A stretch of 64,000 bases of DNA from Labrys miyagiensis (GCF_030160835.1 NZ_BSPC01000051.1:1-64000); one strand, 5' to 3'; counted from the stretch's first letter, positions 1 to 8,496 are shown. The notes: generated by a model not told the origin, from the sequence alone. Made by a program: numbers and translations.

Positions 1-508
1 CTTTGAACACGTCGGCTCTGTCGTCCGCAGTCGGGACAAGCTCCGGTGGGAGAGCGTAATTGCAAGAGAATATGGACGCTCTCACCGACAATCTTGACTG
101 AATCCACTGCGAAGCCGTCCGGCGCGAGGCTCGCACGCTGGAACCGATGGTGCATCCGCTGATCCTCCCATGAATCAGCCAAAGCATCACCCACCACAGC
201 AGCAAATGTGAGTCAGAGCCAATTCTCGACGGAAATCAACATGCCTCGTCGGTGAAACGCCTCCGGCGGCCCGTCTCGACGATGGCCAACCGCTGGATCT
301 GTCCACTGTCCATATCGATGTCCATAAGGACAATTCCGACAGCACCAGCTCATTCCTACAAGGCGGCCTCACTCGGAGGCGTACGAATAGGCGCTAGGCG
401 ACGACGCGTCGTGTGCATGCTTTGAAGCGGGCATTGCTGCCTCCATCGTTTGGCCATCTTAATCGCAATTGGAGCTGCCGGTCGTTGGTGTGGAAGATCC
501 GCCGTCAA
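1..508. other. No recognisable gene
   Basis: Short open frames on both strands show no recognisable domain, no good ribosome binding site and no coding bias. I see no repeat or RNA gene here. Confidence 0.5.
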
Positions 509-1186
509 TCAAAGCGGTTTCGCGCCGGCGGTTGGATTGCCGAGGTCATCGGTCGGCAAGAGCTGCTGATCGAAGGCCGCGAAATAGGCGGCCCACTCGG
601 GCTGCCCCAGATCGACAAGCAACCCACCATCTTGCCAAACGTCATTGTGGTCATTGGTGTCGTCGCCGGCCCTATGGATATAACTGCCGGTCGAGCCCTG
701 ATTCATATGCGTATCGTGGATACCGAGATCGCCGCCGGTGTAAAAGCGCCCAAATAGATAGACGTCGCGCCCTTCGCTCTGAGCCTTGGCGAGAAGACGG
801 ATCAAGGAAGCCGCTGGCTCAACGTCAATCGACCCATCCATGATACCGCTATCTCGCCACGGACCAGTGCCGTCGAGGATGTTGCTGCGCTGAAAGTCAA
901 GCGCCGGCAAGGCGAGCTTATCTGTGAGGTCCGATTTACCGGGAGCGCCGGCCGCAAGCGTTTGTGTCACTTCATGTTGGAAGTCGAAGACGAGTTTGAA
1001 TTTAAGAAGGTCGTCGCTGTCGTTCGTGCCAACGTTGATCGCCACATCCCACATCTCTCCGGCAACGTCGAGTGAGCAATGAAGATGGTATTGCACTTCG
1101 TGCCGATGCTTGTCGTGTCCGCGGCTCCCTTTGAGCGTGGGGTCTGACGTAACTTTCGCCTTCACGTATCCATAGCCCAGCGTCAT
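509..1186 (-). CDS. DUF2278 family protein
   Basis: 225-aa soluble protein of the DUF2278 (YukJ-like) family, biochemical role unknown. Family features are the opening GYGYVKAKV segment, the central FGRFYTGGDLGIHDTHMNQG stretch and the late WQDGGLLVDLG segment. The frame stays open for 15 more codons upstream, but the ATG at 1186 is preferred because AAAGGA lies about 10 bases before it and the family begins near this point. There is no signal peptide. Two histidine-phosphatase sequences lie just upstream on the same strand, so the three may be cotranscribed, but no functional link is known. Confidence 0.75.
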   Translation of the reverse strand: MTLGYGYVKAKVTSDPTLKGSRGHDKHRHEVQYHLHCSLDVAGEMWDVAINVGTNDSDDLLKFKLVFDFQHEVTQTLAAGAPGKSDLTDKLALPALDFQRSNILDGTGPWRDSGIMDGSIDVEPAASLIRLLAKAQSEGRDVYLFGRFYTGGDLGIHDTHMNQGSTGSYIHRAGDDTNDHNDVWQDGGLLVDLGQPEWAAYFAAFDQQLLPTDDLGNPTAGAKPL

Positions 1187-1199
1187 CTTGGGGGTCCTT

Positions 1200-1466
1200 T
1201 CATAAAGCAGAGTTCGGCACATCGCCGGCAAGAAGTGCTTGACGCCGCTCGGAATAAATCCATCCCGTGCTGGAGCGATCGCAAATCCAGATCAGATCAA
1301 ACCAGTCAGGCCAGGTCGCAGGCGTTCCCGCACTCGGCGCGACCAGCCCGGCAATGGTTGGAATTAGCTTATGCTCCCAGGCGATCAGAACGATACCGCT
1401 TCGGCTCTTTACGTCCGCGGCGAGGCCCTCATGATCGTCTTTGAGATACGCGGTGATTAAGGGAAC
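1200..1466 (-). pseudogene. C-terminal half of a second histidine phosphatase
   Basis: This frame aligns with the C-terminal half of the intact phosphatase next to it. Its IVLIAWEHKLIPTIAGL matches ILVCWHHGNIPSLMNRL, and its WPDWFDLIWICDR matches WNSKVFDLLLEADY. The N-terminal RHG-motif half is missing, so it cannot be a working phosphatase. Similarity starts within about 20 bases of the intact gene's stop, as expected for a tandem duplicate that lost its front half. It is diverged, so the duplication is not recent. Confidence 0.55.
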
Positions 1467-1482
1467 CCTGCGCGGGCCCAGA

Positions 1483-1953
1483 TCAGAACGATTCTGTGAT
1501 TTGGGAAACTTTGGGCTGGCCGGCTTCAGTGTAGTCAGCTTCAAGCAAAAGGTCGAATACCTTCGAGTTCCACGGATCTGGATAGGTCCCCACGGACGCT
1601 CCCAAGCGGTTCATCAGGCTTGGAATATTCCCGTGATGCCAGCAAACTAGGATGCTCTTGCCAGCGAATTTTGGTTCTGTGAGGAGTAATTTCGCAAGCG
1701 CACCGTAGTCTTGATCCGCAAAGGTGGAATTGAGAGGTAGGCCAAGGTTTTCGGCGAGTGGCATAACGGTTTGGATTGGACGCTCGCTATGCCTTGAAAT
1801 CGATGTTGCAAAAATGAAATCGGGACGGCCGAACTTTTCCGGGAACCATTTAACAAGGGCTTGGGCCCGCGCACGCCCAGCTTCGGAGAGATTGGGATCG
1901 TTAGGATCGTCCATCTTCTCGGCGTGACGCATGACAAAAATCTTATTAGGCAT
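1483..1953 (-). CDS. Histidine phosphatase family protein
   Basis: 156-aa protein of the histidine phosphatase (phosphoglycerate mutase-like) superfamily. The N-terminal FVMRHAEK carries the RH catalytic motif near residue 10, and WHHGNIP near residue 115 supplies the second catalytic histidine. The SEAGRARAQALVKWF helix is typical. The start MPNKIFVMRHAEK is chosen because the motif normally sits about 8 residues from the start; the longer frame adds 13 residues of little resemblance. The substrate cannot be told from sequence. A truncated paralog follows directly. Confidence 0.8.
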   Translation of the reverse strand: MPNKIFVMRHAEKMDDPNDPNLSEAGRARAQALVKWFPEKFGRPDFIFATSISRHSERPIQTVMPLAENLGLPLNSTFADQDYGALAKLLLTEPKFAGKSILVCWHHGNIPSLMNRLGASVGTYPDPWNSKVFDLLLEADYTEAGQPKVSQITESF

Positions 1954-2647
1954 TGCTATTCCCCCGACTAGAATTGGTAGGAGCATCTGCATCTGAGCTG
2001 AATCGCGTGTGTAAGAGCCGACGTCACGACGCGCCGGTGGCGCGTAAGCAGCGATCTCTAGTCTGTATGCTTTTGCAAAGCCTTTTGTATCCGCAACATC
2101 GCTGCGAGCCTCCCTGGCATTGCCTAGGCAAGCGCTTGCTTACTCAGCCAAGGAGGATACCATAGACATATTGCGAGTCAGGCAGGCTAAATCGACGTCG
2201 AGACATCGTATTTCTCCCCACGAGTACCAGGTTTTGAGCGCGCATACCGTATATCTGGACTAGAAATACGACAAATTATTATTAGAGACGCGCGATGCTA
2301 CCGGCAGTTAGTGTGAAGACTAACGAATAATTGGTGATAAACTCGAAGTAGGTCGAATTGGCGTTCAATGAGGAACGATCAAAAGTACCGATATAGTCAG
2401 ATTAAGTAGCAATCGTGACTCGCGCGTGACTCCTTCTGCTAACAAGCCCATTGTTTGTTGTCACAATTCATACTTTGTGGCGTTGATATTACTTCATCGC
2501 AGTATCCAGCATGATCTAAAATGAGTGCTTGATGCTTATCATACACGTTATACGCGATAATCATATAGATATAATCCATGATCGGTACAGATCTGGGCTT
2601 CTATAACCGGATCAACGAGCTGTGAACTCAAGAAGTGAGGCTGATTC
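1954..2647. other. AT-rich intergenic region
   Basis: No gene supported. A perfect 12-bp palindrome TTGCCTAGGCAA lies at 2120-2131, and the AT-rich stretch from 2200 to 2600 is a plausible promoter zone for the secreted pyrophosphatase at 2648. Confidence 0.4.
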
Positions 2648-3421
2648 ATGGTGCTCAACAGGCTCTTCGTCGCATCTACCTTCGCGCTGGCCATTGTGTT
2701 TGCCGTTGGTCCGGCTACTGCCGGTAATCCAAGTGCTCTTTGGGACATTGTCAGCGGCAAATGTGTCTCCGAGCAAAGCCAACAAGTGGCACAGCCGACC
2801 TGCGCACAGGTCGATATTTCGCAAGGCCTCGGCAATGGCTTCGCGGTTCTGAAAGACAACGCAACAAGCAAACCGTTCGAATATCTCCTGATCCCCACCA
2901 CGCGTATTGCAGGCACCGAAGATCCTCGCTTACTCGAGCCGTTAGCGCCCAACTACTTTGAGGACGCATGGGAGGCGCGTCACTTCATCGGAAAGTCACT
3001 TGGGACAGAGCCACAACGCGACATGGTCGCTCTGGCGATCAATTCCATGCAGGATCGCAGTCAGGATCAGTTTCATATCCACGTGGACTGTATTCGCGGC
3101 GATGTTCGTTCAAAATTGAAAGAGAACGACCAGAATTTTGGCTCTCAATCGACACAGCTTGATCTGCCGTCTCCGGACCATCCCTATGCCGTTCTTCGCC
3201 TGGTCGAGCAAAATCTTGCCGGCTCTAACCCCTTTCAACTGGTCGCGCAGGGATTGCCGGGCGCCTCCGGGCATATGGGCTTGATGACCATCGTCATCGT
3301 AGGAGCGACATTTCCCAATGGGCAGGAGGGCTTTTATGTTCTCGCCAGCCAGGCAAGCTCTTCCATGAGCGCCCACGGCGAAGATCTGATCGATCCAGAT
3401 TGTCGCCTCGCCAACCGCTGA
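2648..3421 (+). CDS. cdh: CDP-diacylglycerol pyrophosphatase
   Basis: 257-aa exported protein of the CDP-diacylglycerol diphosphatase family, which hydrolyses CDP-diacylglycerol to phosphatidate and CMP at the envelope. Residues 1-25 form a signal peptide (LFVASTFALAIVFAVGPATA). The mature part has WDIVSGKCV, the INSMQDRSQDQFHIHVDC block with the HxH catalytic motif of HIT-like enzymes near residue 140, and the late VIVGATF and SSMSAHGEDLIDPDC segments. GAGG stands 8 bases before the ATG. Length agrees with the family. It appears intact and monocistronic. Confidence 0.88.
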   Translation: MVLNRLFVASTFALAIVFAVGPATAGNPSALWDIVSGKCVSEQSQQVAQPTCAQVDISQGLGNGFAVLKDNATSKPFEYLLIPTTRIAGTEDPRLLEPLAPNYFEDAWEARHFIGKSLGTEPQRDMVALAINSMQDRSQDQFHIHVDCIRGDVRSKLKENDQNFGSQSTQLDLPSPDHPYAVLRLVEQNLAGSNPFQLVAQGLPGASGHMGLMTIVIVGATFPNGQEGFYVLASQASSSMSAHGEDLIDPDCRLANR

Positions 3422-3560
3422 AGCCTCTTTCTTTTGAACGCGCCACGTCACTACGTTTGGGCAAGAGCCACATCGACCGGCTGTTTGCCCTACGGCTAGG
3501 TAAACCTGCATTTCCACCGCCATCGACGGCCCTTTACTCTGATCAAGCGAGGCACTTCAT

Positions 3561-4583
3561 ATGAAAGCCAACGCGGGTTCGCTTACCTACAACATGTCAC
3601 TTCCAGGCACGGGGGTGCCAGCGGACGTGGATTTCGGCGGCCTCAAGTTCCTCCGAAACAGCTGCCCGAACGGCCTGCAGCCTCAAGTGCTGACGGAGGC
3701 TGAGGGCGACTATCTGAGATTGTGTGTTCAGAAGGACGCCTATCTCGCTGCAACCGATGGCGAGCCGTCCGAACGCGATCGATGCGAATTGCGGGACAGC
3801 AAGGTCAAGCTCGGCACCGCGGGGGAATATTCCTTTGACCTGCGGATCGAGAAGCCTTTTCCCATTGTCGATGCTCGCCTGGTCGTTGCCCAGATTAAAG
3901 CCCCTTATTACGACGGGGATGGTGGAAGCCCACTCTTCGCGCTTCGCTTCGAGCGCGGGAATTACTTTGCAACTGTGGAACACCTTTATGAGACGAAGGA
4001 TGTCGAATTCAAGGATGGAAAGGAAATAAGCAAATATCTGACTTCGTTCGACGGCCGCTCCTGTTCCACCGGCAGTGCGCGCGCGTTTGATCACCATTTC
4101 TTCGGAAACAGCATCGCAGACGCCAAGGAACTGCAGATTAGAGCCATCTTCGCGACCAATGGTCTTCCATTGCCAGATTTCGTCGAGGAGCAATTTTCTC
4201 TATGTACATCCGGTGTGAAGGTGGAGGCGTACGAGGATCTGCCGCAAACACCCTATGAATGGCACCGCTTCAGATTGTGCGTAGCACCAACGAAGGTGAA
4301 GGACTATGCGGGCATTGTGGAGTTGTATGTCTCAAAGCCGAATGGGTCCGAGTCGCGACTAGTCGCCCGTGCAACGGGGGAATTTGGCCATAGGGGTTAT
4401 GAGGATCCCGAACACAATACCGGCCCCATACCGAGCGAGGCATATCAATATTTTAAAGTCGGGCCCTATCGAGACAAGGTCAGACTGTGGGGAAGCGACC
4501 CGGTGGCAATACACGTCCGGAACATCTCGCGTCGCGCCTGGCCGGAGGGCGAGCGGTTTCATAGTCAAGCGGTCATGGTGTGA
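3561..4583 (+). CDS. Polysaccharide lyase-like protein
   Basis: 340-aa protein resembling the heparin lyase I-like polysaccharide lyases (beta jelly roll, Pfam Polysacc_lyase). Supporting segments are RCELRDSKVKLGTAGEYSFD, QIKAPYYDGDGGSPLFALRF and the C-terminal YFKVGPYRDKVRLWG. These enzymes cleave uronate-containing glycans by beta-elimination. No signal peptide is visible, which is unusual for a lyase acting outside the cell. It lies 140 bp after cdh on the same strand. I infer the fold from motif resemblance only; substrate and activity are uncertain. Confidence 0.6.
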   Translation: MKANAGSLTYNMSLPGTGVPADVDFGGLKFLRNSCPNGLQPQVLTEAEGDYLRLCVQKDAYLAATDGEPSERDRCELRDSKVKLGTAGEYSFDLRIEKPFPIVDARLVVAQIKAPYYDGDGGSPLFALRFERGNYFATVEHLYETKDVEFKDGKEISKYLTSFDGRSCSTGSARAFDHHFFGNSIADAKELQIRAIFATNGLPLPDFVEEQFSLCTSGVKVEAYEDLPQTPYEWHRFRLCVAPTKVKDYAGIVELYVSKPNGSESRLVARATGEFGHRGYEDPEHNTGPIPSEAYQYFKVGPYRDKVRLWGSDPVAIHVRNISRRAWPEGERFHSQAVMV

Positions 4584-4679
4584 GGTCGACAAATAGCTTG
4601 GGCAATTCACTTTTGGGCGTGGATTTGCAGCTTGAGGGAAATAGCCTGGAACTCGCGACGCTCTCGTTGCGGGTATTGC

Positions 4680-4890
4680 TTAGATTAATACCCGCTCGAC
4701 CTCGTCGAGGCTGACCTCATCCTGCCGCCGGTCATAGAGTTGCGTGGTGCGCGTGCTGGCATGGTTCGGCATCGCCGCCTCCCTCTCCAGGGTGCCCCCA
4801 TTTTTCAGATAGGCGGTGATGCCGGTCGCCCGGAAGGTGTGTTTGCCGATCTTGGTGGCAATTGCGGCGGCCTCGGCCCGCCCGCGGGGT
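4680..4890 (-). pseudogene. Tyrosine integrase C-terminal remnant
   Basis: About 70 residues of the catalytic end of a tyrosine recombinase: HTFRATGITAYL (HxxR box), then NHASTRTTQLYDRR with the late histidine and nucleophilic tyrosine, ending DEVSLDEVERVLI. Everything before the last third is missing. A second copy, about 85 percent identical by eye, lies at 6719-6937 on the same strand, so the hydrolase/TetR pair is bracketed by direct repeats of an integrase 3' end. Confidence 0.8.
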
Positions 4891-5073
4891 GGACCTCCGT
4901 CAAGGCCGAGCAACGCTGCCAAGGCCGCCGCTTCGATCGGGGCCTTGGCCGATGATTTTTCGAGGAGGATTTGAGCTTCTTGTTTGTTCCTTCGTCACTA
5001 CGGCGAAACCCGACCCCTCCTCAATATACACTCCTAAATGTCTACCATAGGCGATAATGGATGAGAGATGTCG

Positions 5074-5892
5074 TCAAGACCTGATGAACGAGAGCAGGTC
5101 GGGGTTGAGGACATCCGCATGCGTGGTGAGCATGCCATGGGGATAGCCGGGATAAGTCTTCAGCGCCCCGTTCTTAAGCAGGTCGACCGCACGCGGCACT
5201 GAACTTGCGAACGGGACGACTTGATCAGCTTCGCCGTGCATCACCAGCACCGGCACGGTGATCTTCTTGAGGTCTTCGGTATAATCTTCGAGCCAAGAGT
5301 CGACAGTCGCGTAGTGAGCGAGGGCACCGCCGGCCATGCCTTGGCGCCACCAGTTCGCAATGATTGCCTCCGAAGGCTTGGCCCCATCTAGGTTGTAGCC
5401 GTAGAACGGATTCTCAGGGACGAAACGGTAGAACTCCGCCCGGTTGCCCAGCACGCCTGCCCGGATCGCTTCGAACCACTCCGGCGGTTGCCCGGACGGG
5501 TTGTCCTCGCTCCGGTACATGTTCGGCGTCAGTGAAGCGACCAGCACCGCCTTCGCGACGCGCTCCTGGTGGCGAGCGACATAGCGAGCCACCTCACCGC
5601 CACCTGTCGAGTGCCCGATATGGATCGCGTCGCGCAGGTTGAGATGTTCAGTCAGGGCCGCGAGGTCGGCAATCCAGTGGTCCATGTCATTGCCGGTGCT
5701 GGGCTGGTCGGACCGGCCGTGGCCGCGCCGGTCGTGGGCGATCACCCGATACCCGTGCTGAAGGAAGAACGTCATCTGGGCATCCCAGTCGTCCGCTGTC
5801 AGCGGCCAACCGTGGCTGAAAACGATCGGCTGACCTGATCCCCAATCCTTGTAGAAGATGTTTACGCCGTCTGTAGTAGTGATCGTGGGCAT
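5074..5892 (-). CDS. Alpha/beta hydrolase, non-heme chloroperoxidase type
   Basis: 272-aa alpha/beta hydrolase of the cofactor-free haloperoxidase/arylesterase group. The nucleophile elbow is GHSTGGGE (Ser95), the acid is Asp223 in HGEADQVVP and the base is His252 in YPGYPHGM. HGWPLTADDWD supplies the oxyanion region. Such enzymes hydrolyse esters or lactones and can make peracids; the natural substrate is unknown. The start is unambiguous (MPTITTTDG). The neighbouring TetR gene lies upstream on the same strand, and a TetR-like site sits 85-95 bp before this start, so control by that repressor is likely. Confidence 0.88.
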   Translation of the reverse strand: MPTITTTDGVNIFYKDWGSGQPIVFSHGWPLTADDWDAQMTFFLQHGYRVIAHDRRGHGRSDQPSTGNDMDHWIADLAALTEHLNLRDAIHIGHSTGGGEVARYVARHQERVAKAVLVASLTPNMYRSEDNPSGQPPEWFEAIRAGVLGNRAEFYRFVPENPFYGYNLDGAKPSEAIIANWWRQGMAGGALAHYATVDSWLEDYTEDLKKITVPVLVMHGEADQVVPFASSVPRAVDLLKNGALKTYPGYPHGMLTTHADVLNPDLLSFIRS

Positions 5893-5975
5893 TGTTCAGT
5901 TCCTTTGGATTAGCCGCGGATGAGACTCATCACCCGCTGGCGCGGCGTTCCAGCGATGATCCGGTAAACTAAGAT

Positions 5976-5985
5976 GACCAGTCGT
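5976..5985. promoter_or_regulatory. Putative TetR operator before the hydrolase
   Basis: GACCAGTCGT lies between the TetR gene and the hydrolase start. It matches GACTGGTCGT found just upstream of the TetR gene (6609-6618), so both promoters carry GACYRGTCGT. The core GACCA also pairs with TGGTC at 5994-5998. Confidence 0.55.
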
Positions 5986-6005
5986 CTATTAATTGGTCAA
6001 AATTT

Positions 6006-6596
6006 TTAGGTCAGCAGAGAGGGCAAAACAAAGCGCTCGAAGCTGTCGAAGGGCGCCCGGCTACGTTCGACCTTGGCCCGCATGACCGCCCCTTCGAACG
6101 TGTCGATCAGCGCGACGGCAAGCTGTTCTGGATCCTTTCCGGCCCACAGTTCCCCCTTCTTCTGTGCTTCCCGCAAGCATGAGGCAAGCGCGTCCGACCA
6201 CTCGCGATAGATCGCCGCAAGCTTGATCCGCACATCCTCGCTCGTCGGCGTGACCTCGAGCGCCATGTTCCCGATCAGGCAGCCAACCGCGTAACGGCGC
6301 CGCTCGTGAAACTCAGCAAGCCCGGCGAAATAGCGCGCGATGCGCGACAAGGGCGGCTTCCGGCCTTGATTCAAAATAGCCCCATACTCAGCGACAAGCG
6401 CCTCCCAATATTCGGTCAGTACCGCGACGGCGAAGGCTTCCTTGCTGTCAAAGTAATTATAGAACGACCCTTTGGGCACGCCGGCTGCTGCGGTAATCTC
6501 CTGCACGCCGGTGGCGTTGAAGCCCCGGGTGCTCACAAGGTCTCCCCCCTTTTCGAGGAGGCGCGATCGCGTTTCGGGATTGGCTGGTCTAGGCAT
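6006..6596 (-). CDS. TetR/AcrR family transcriptional regulator
   Basis: 196-aa repressor. The N-terminal helix-turn-helix is clear (GFNATGVQEITAAAGVPKGS, then FYNYFDSKEAF, residues 24-55), and the C-terminal ligand domain has the GCLIGNMALEV segment common in regulators of reactive-electrophile or ester-detoxifying genes. It lies 114 bp upstream of the alpha/beta hydrolase on the same strand. Matching GACYRGTCGT sites at both gene fronts suggest it represses itself and the hydrolase. The inducer is unknown. Confidence 0.88.
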   Translation of the reverse strand: MPRPANPETRSRLLEKGGDLVSTRGFNATGVQEITAAAGVPKGSFYNYFDSKEAFAVAVLTEYWEALVAEYGAILNQGRKPPLSRIARYFAGLAEFHERRRYAVGCLIGNMALEVTPTSEDVRIKLAAIYREWSDALASCLREAQKKGELWAGKDPEQLAVALIDTFEGAVMRAKVERSRAPFDSFERFVLPSLLT

Positions 6597-6608
6597 GAGT
6601 TAATATAT

Positions 6609-6618
6609 GACTGGTCGT
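6609..6618. promoter_or_regulatory. Putative TetR autoregulatory operator
   Basis: GACTGGTCGT sits 13-22 bp before the TetR start codon in a TA-rich promoter-like stretch and matches the site at 5976-5985. Binding here would block the regulator's own transcription. Confidence 0.55.
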
Positions 6619-6718
6619 TTTATTATCGTCAAGCAGTTTTTTGGTGTGGGCACCGGTTCGTCCGGGCGCTCACCGGGTGACTTTTCTCGTTGCAGAAATC
6701 AGTCGCAAAAATCCGCTC

Positions 6719-6937
6719 TTAGATCAGTACGCGCTCGACCTCGTCGAGGCTGACCTCATCCTGCCGGCGGTCATAAAGCTGCGTCGTCCGCGTGCTGGCA
6801 TGGTTAGCCATGACGGCCGCCTTCTCCAGGGTGCCGCCATTCTTCAAATAGGCGGTGATGCCAGTCGCCCGAAAGGTGTGATTGCCGATCTTGGTCCCGA
6901 TCGCGGCGGCCTCGGCCCGCCGGCGGATCATCGCGTG
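6719..6937 (-). pseudogene. Second tyrosine integrase C-terminal remnant
   Basis: Same catalytic end as at 4680-4890: HTFRATGITAYL, NHASTRTTQLYDRR, DEVERVLI. Its 5' side runs in frame into the first codons of an IS91-type integrase (MPMRGLGSHTQQDYVRHV), giving a 90-aa chimeric frame (6719-6991) joined near 6938. The chimera lacks most of a recombinase catalytic domain and is unlikely to be active. Confidence 0.8.
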
Positions 6938-7088
6938 AACGTGACGAACATAGTCCTGCTGGGTATGGGAGCCCAGGCCCCGCATGGGCATGTCTTGCTA
7001 CATGCGCTCGCGCAGGGGCGAGACGGATGTATCAGTCGACAGAGTAGCCATGGCGAGTTCCTCTCGTTGAAGGAACTCCATGGTCAGA
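6938..7088 (-). mobile_element. IS91-family left-end fragment
   Basis: About 150 bp nearly identical, in inverted orientation, to 61436-61590 at the head of the IS91 element near the window's end. It contains the GAGTTCC/GGAACTC hairpin, the MATLSTDTSVSPLRERM leader codons and the start of the integrase. The leader is interrupted by a stop (CAG to TAG) one codon before the position of the stop in the other copy. Confidence 0.8.
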
Positions 7089-7104
7089 TCGTTGTCGTGT
7101 TGCC

Positions 7105-7735
7105 TCACCTAATTTTGTTACCGAATGCCTCAGCAAGGATGTTACCAGCTCCGGCTCCCGCAAGTGCGGAAGCGGGCGCGACGTTGGGCACTCGGACGCT
7201 GATTTCGTCGATGAGCCGCTGCATCGCCTGCTCACCATCTTCAATGCGATCCTGCGCGACGGCGCCCCTGGAGCCCGGAGATCCGCCATGTCTGAGTTGA
7301 GACCCCGGCGTCGTTCGCTTGATGGCCAAAGAGATTTCCAACCTCTTCGTCTGTCACTGAGCGGGCCTCTATCTGGCCAGCTTCCCCGACGGGGGTGCCG
7401 TGGGGGACAAACTGAAGAGCGCCAACGCAATCGCGGCCAATTGCGCCCAACAGGCTGTAAGCATCCGATCCTCCCGCATGAGAGCGCTCGGCCACTCGTC
7501 GGCGGATGTCTTCGTTATCCGGAAGTAGATTGTCGAACACGGCCACAACGGGATCGCCGATGTATCGATCTTCTCGCAGCGGCAGGGATAGAGAAACCGG
7601 AATCGCATTGTCCCAGCCGAGCCAGTCGGCGTTATACTGAAAATCGATCGCTCCGCTGCCTTCCTTACTCAGACGGCCTACGAGGCGGGCATTCAGATAG
7701 ACGTTAAGGGGTACGTGGGCTGGGCGGCGCGCCAT
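7105..7735 (-). pseudogene. hipA: HipA toxin, internally deleted
   Basis: The first 140 residues are a HipA N-terminal domain: LNVYLNARLVGRLSKEG, SLSLPLREDRYIGDPV, FDNLLPDNEDIRRRVAER and LLGAIGRDCVGALQFV. HipA is normally about 440 residues; the Ser/Thr kinase core is absent. After a frame change near 7280 a tail reading GEQAMQRLIDEISVRVP resembles a HipA C-terminus, suggesting a large internal deletion. It overlaps hipB as TAATG. Without its kinase the product cannot phosphorylate GltX. It ends next to the IS91 fragment, which may have caused the damage. Confidence 0.75.
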
Positions 7736-7986
7736 TAGAACAGCTCTTCGATTTCAGTACCGGAGGCTTTCGTTCTGGGTCTGACGACAAGCTCAAGTTC
7801 AAGGGCTGCGAGAGCATCGATGAGGACGCCAAGTTGTGTACCCGGCCCGCCGCTTTCCAGCTTGGACACGGTAGCCTGACGTGAATGCATCATATTGCCT
7901 AGGCTACTCTGGGTCAGGCCTTTTTGACGCCGGTAGCGCCGTAGCGCGGCTCCAAGTTGCTTGGCTGAGCGGACGATCGTGTTCAT
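7735..7986 (-). CDS. hipB: HipB antitoxin, XRE family
   Basis: 83-aa Cro/CI-type regulator and antitoxin of the hipBA module. The helix-turn-helix spans about residues 10-45 (LGAALRRYRRQKGLTQSSLG, then RQATVSKLESG), followed by a short tail rich in acidic residues. In HipB proteins this dimer binds operator palindromes and neutralises HipA. The stop codon overlaps the hipA start, a usual arrangement. The antitoxin is intact although its toxin is not, so it may persist as a free repressor acting on the four operators directly upstream. Confidence 0.88.
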   Translation of the reverse strand: MNTIVRSAKQLGAALRRYRRQKGLTQSSLGNMMHSRQATVSKLESGGPGTQLGVLIDALAALELELVVRPRTKASGTEIEELF

Positions 7987-7995
7987 TTAACCAAC

Positions 7996-8092
7996 ATACG
8001 CGAACGCGTATGCTAAGTCAATATACGTGTTCGCGTATAATTAAATGATATACGCAATTGCGTATTACTTTGTTTTATACGTGAACACGTAT
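7996..8092. promoter_or_regulatory. Four phased operator palindromes of hipBA
   Basis: Four 16-bp palindromes precede hipB: ATACGCGAACGCGTAT (7996-8011), ATACGTGTTCGCGTAT (8023-8038), ATACGCAATTGCGTAT (8050-8065) and ATACGTGAACACGTAT (8077-8092). Centres are exactly 27 bp apart. The consensus is ATACGyr-NN-yrCGTAT. By analogy with HipB autoregulation these are the antitoxin's binding sites. Confidence 0.85.
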
Positions 8093-8314
8093 GGAAATAT
8101 ATCATCGGTAGAAAAATGTTTATCGCATTCTCCCAAGTAGTGCACGATCACACCCAGCGGGAGAAGAATCCGCCAAAACCACTTCCGGTTTTTTCGATGT
8201 GCCCTCGCTAAGGCTAAAGAACCTTCCCCAGTACGTCAGGGCTGAACATGAAAATCACTGCTAAAAAGACTGACGATCCGCCCTCCGCGTCTGACTTTGA
8301 CCGCTGGAGCCAGA

Positions 8315-8475
8315 TAAGCGGACAGACTAAGAACAAGAGTCACTTCGGCGGCCCGAAACCCGCAAAAAGTCGCCCGGAAGATCCCCAACAAAACATGATG
8401 TCGCTCGTCCGGTTCTTTGAAAAGTCTCACATATTTTCTTAGCGTATGAGTTCGAGCAGCTCTTGTTCTGACCCC
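8315..8475. repeat. Truncated copy of the IS1595-ended MITE
   Basis: About 160 bp closely similar to 24359-24519, ending in the same terminal sequence (TTCTGACCCC). The left 35 bp, including the other inverted repeat, are missing, so this copy is immobile. The 5' side runs into unrelated DNA at 8314. Confidence 0.7.
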
Positions 8476-8496
8476 TGTTCGTGACGGCCGACGCCG

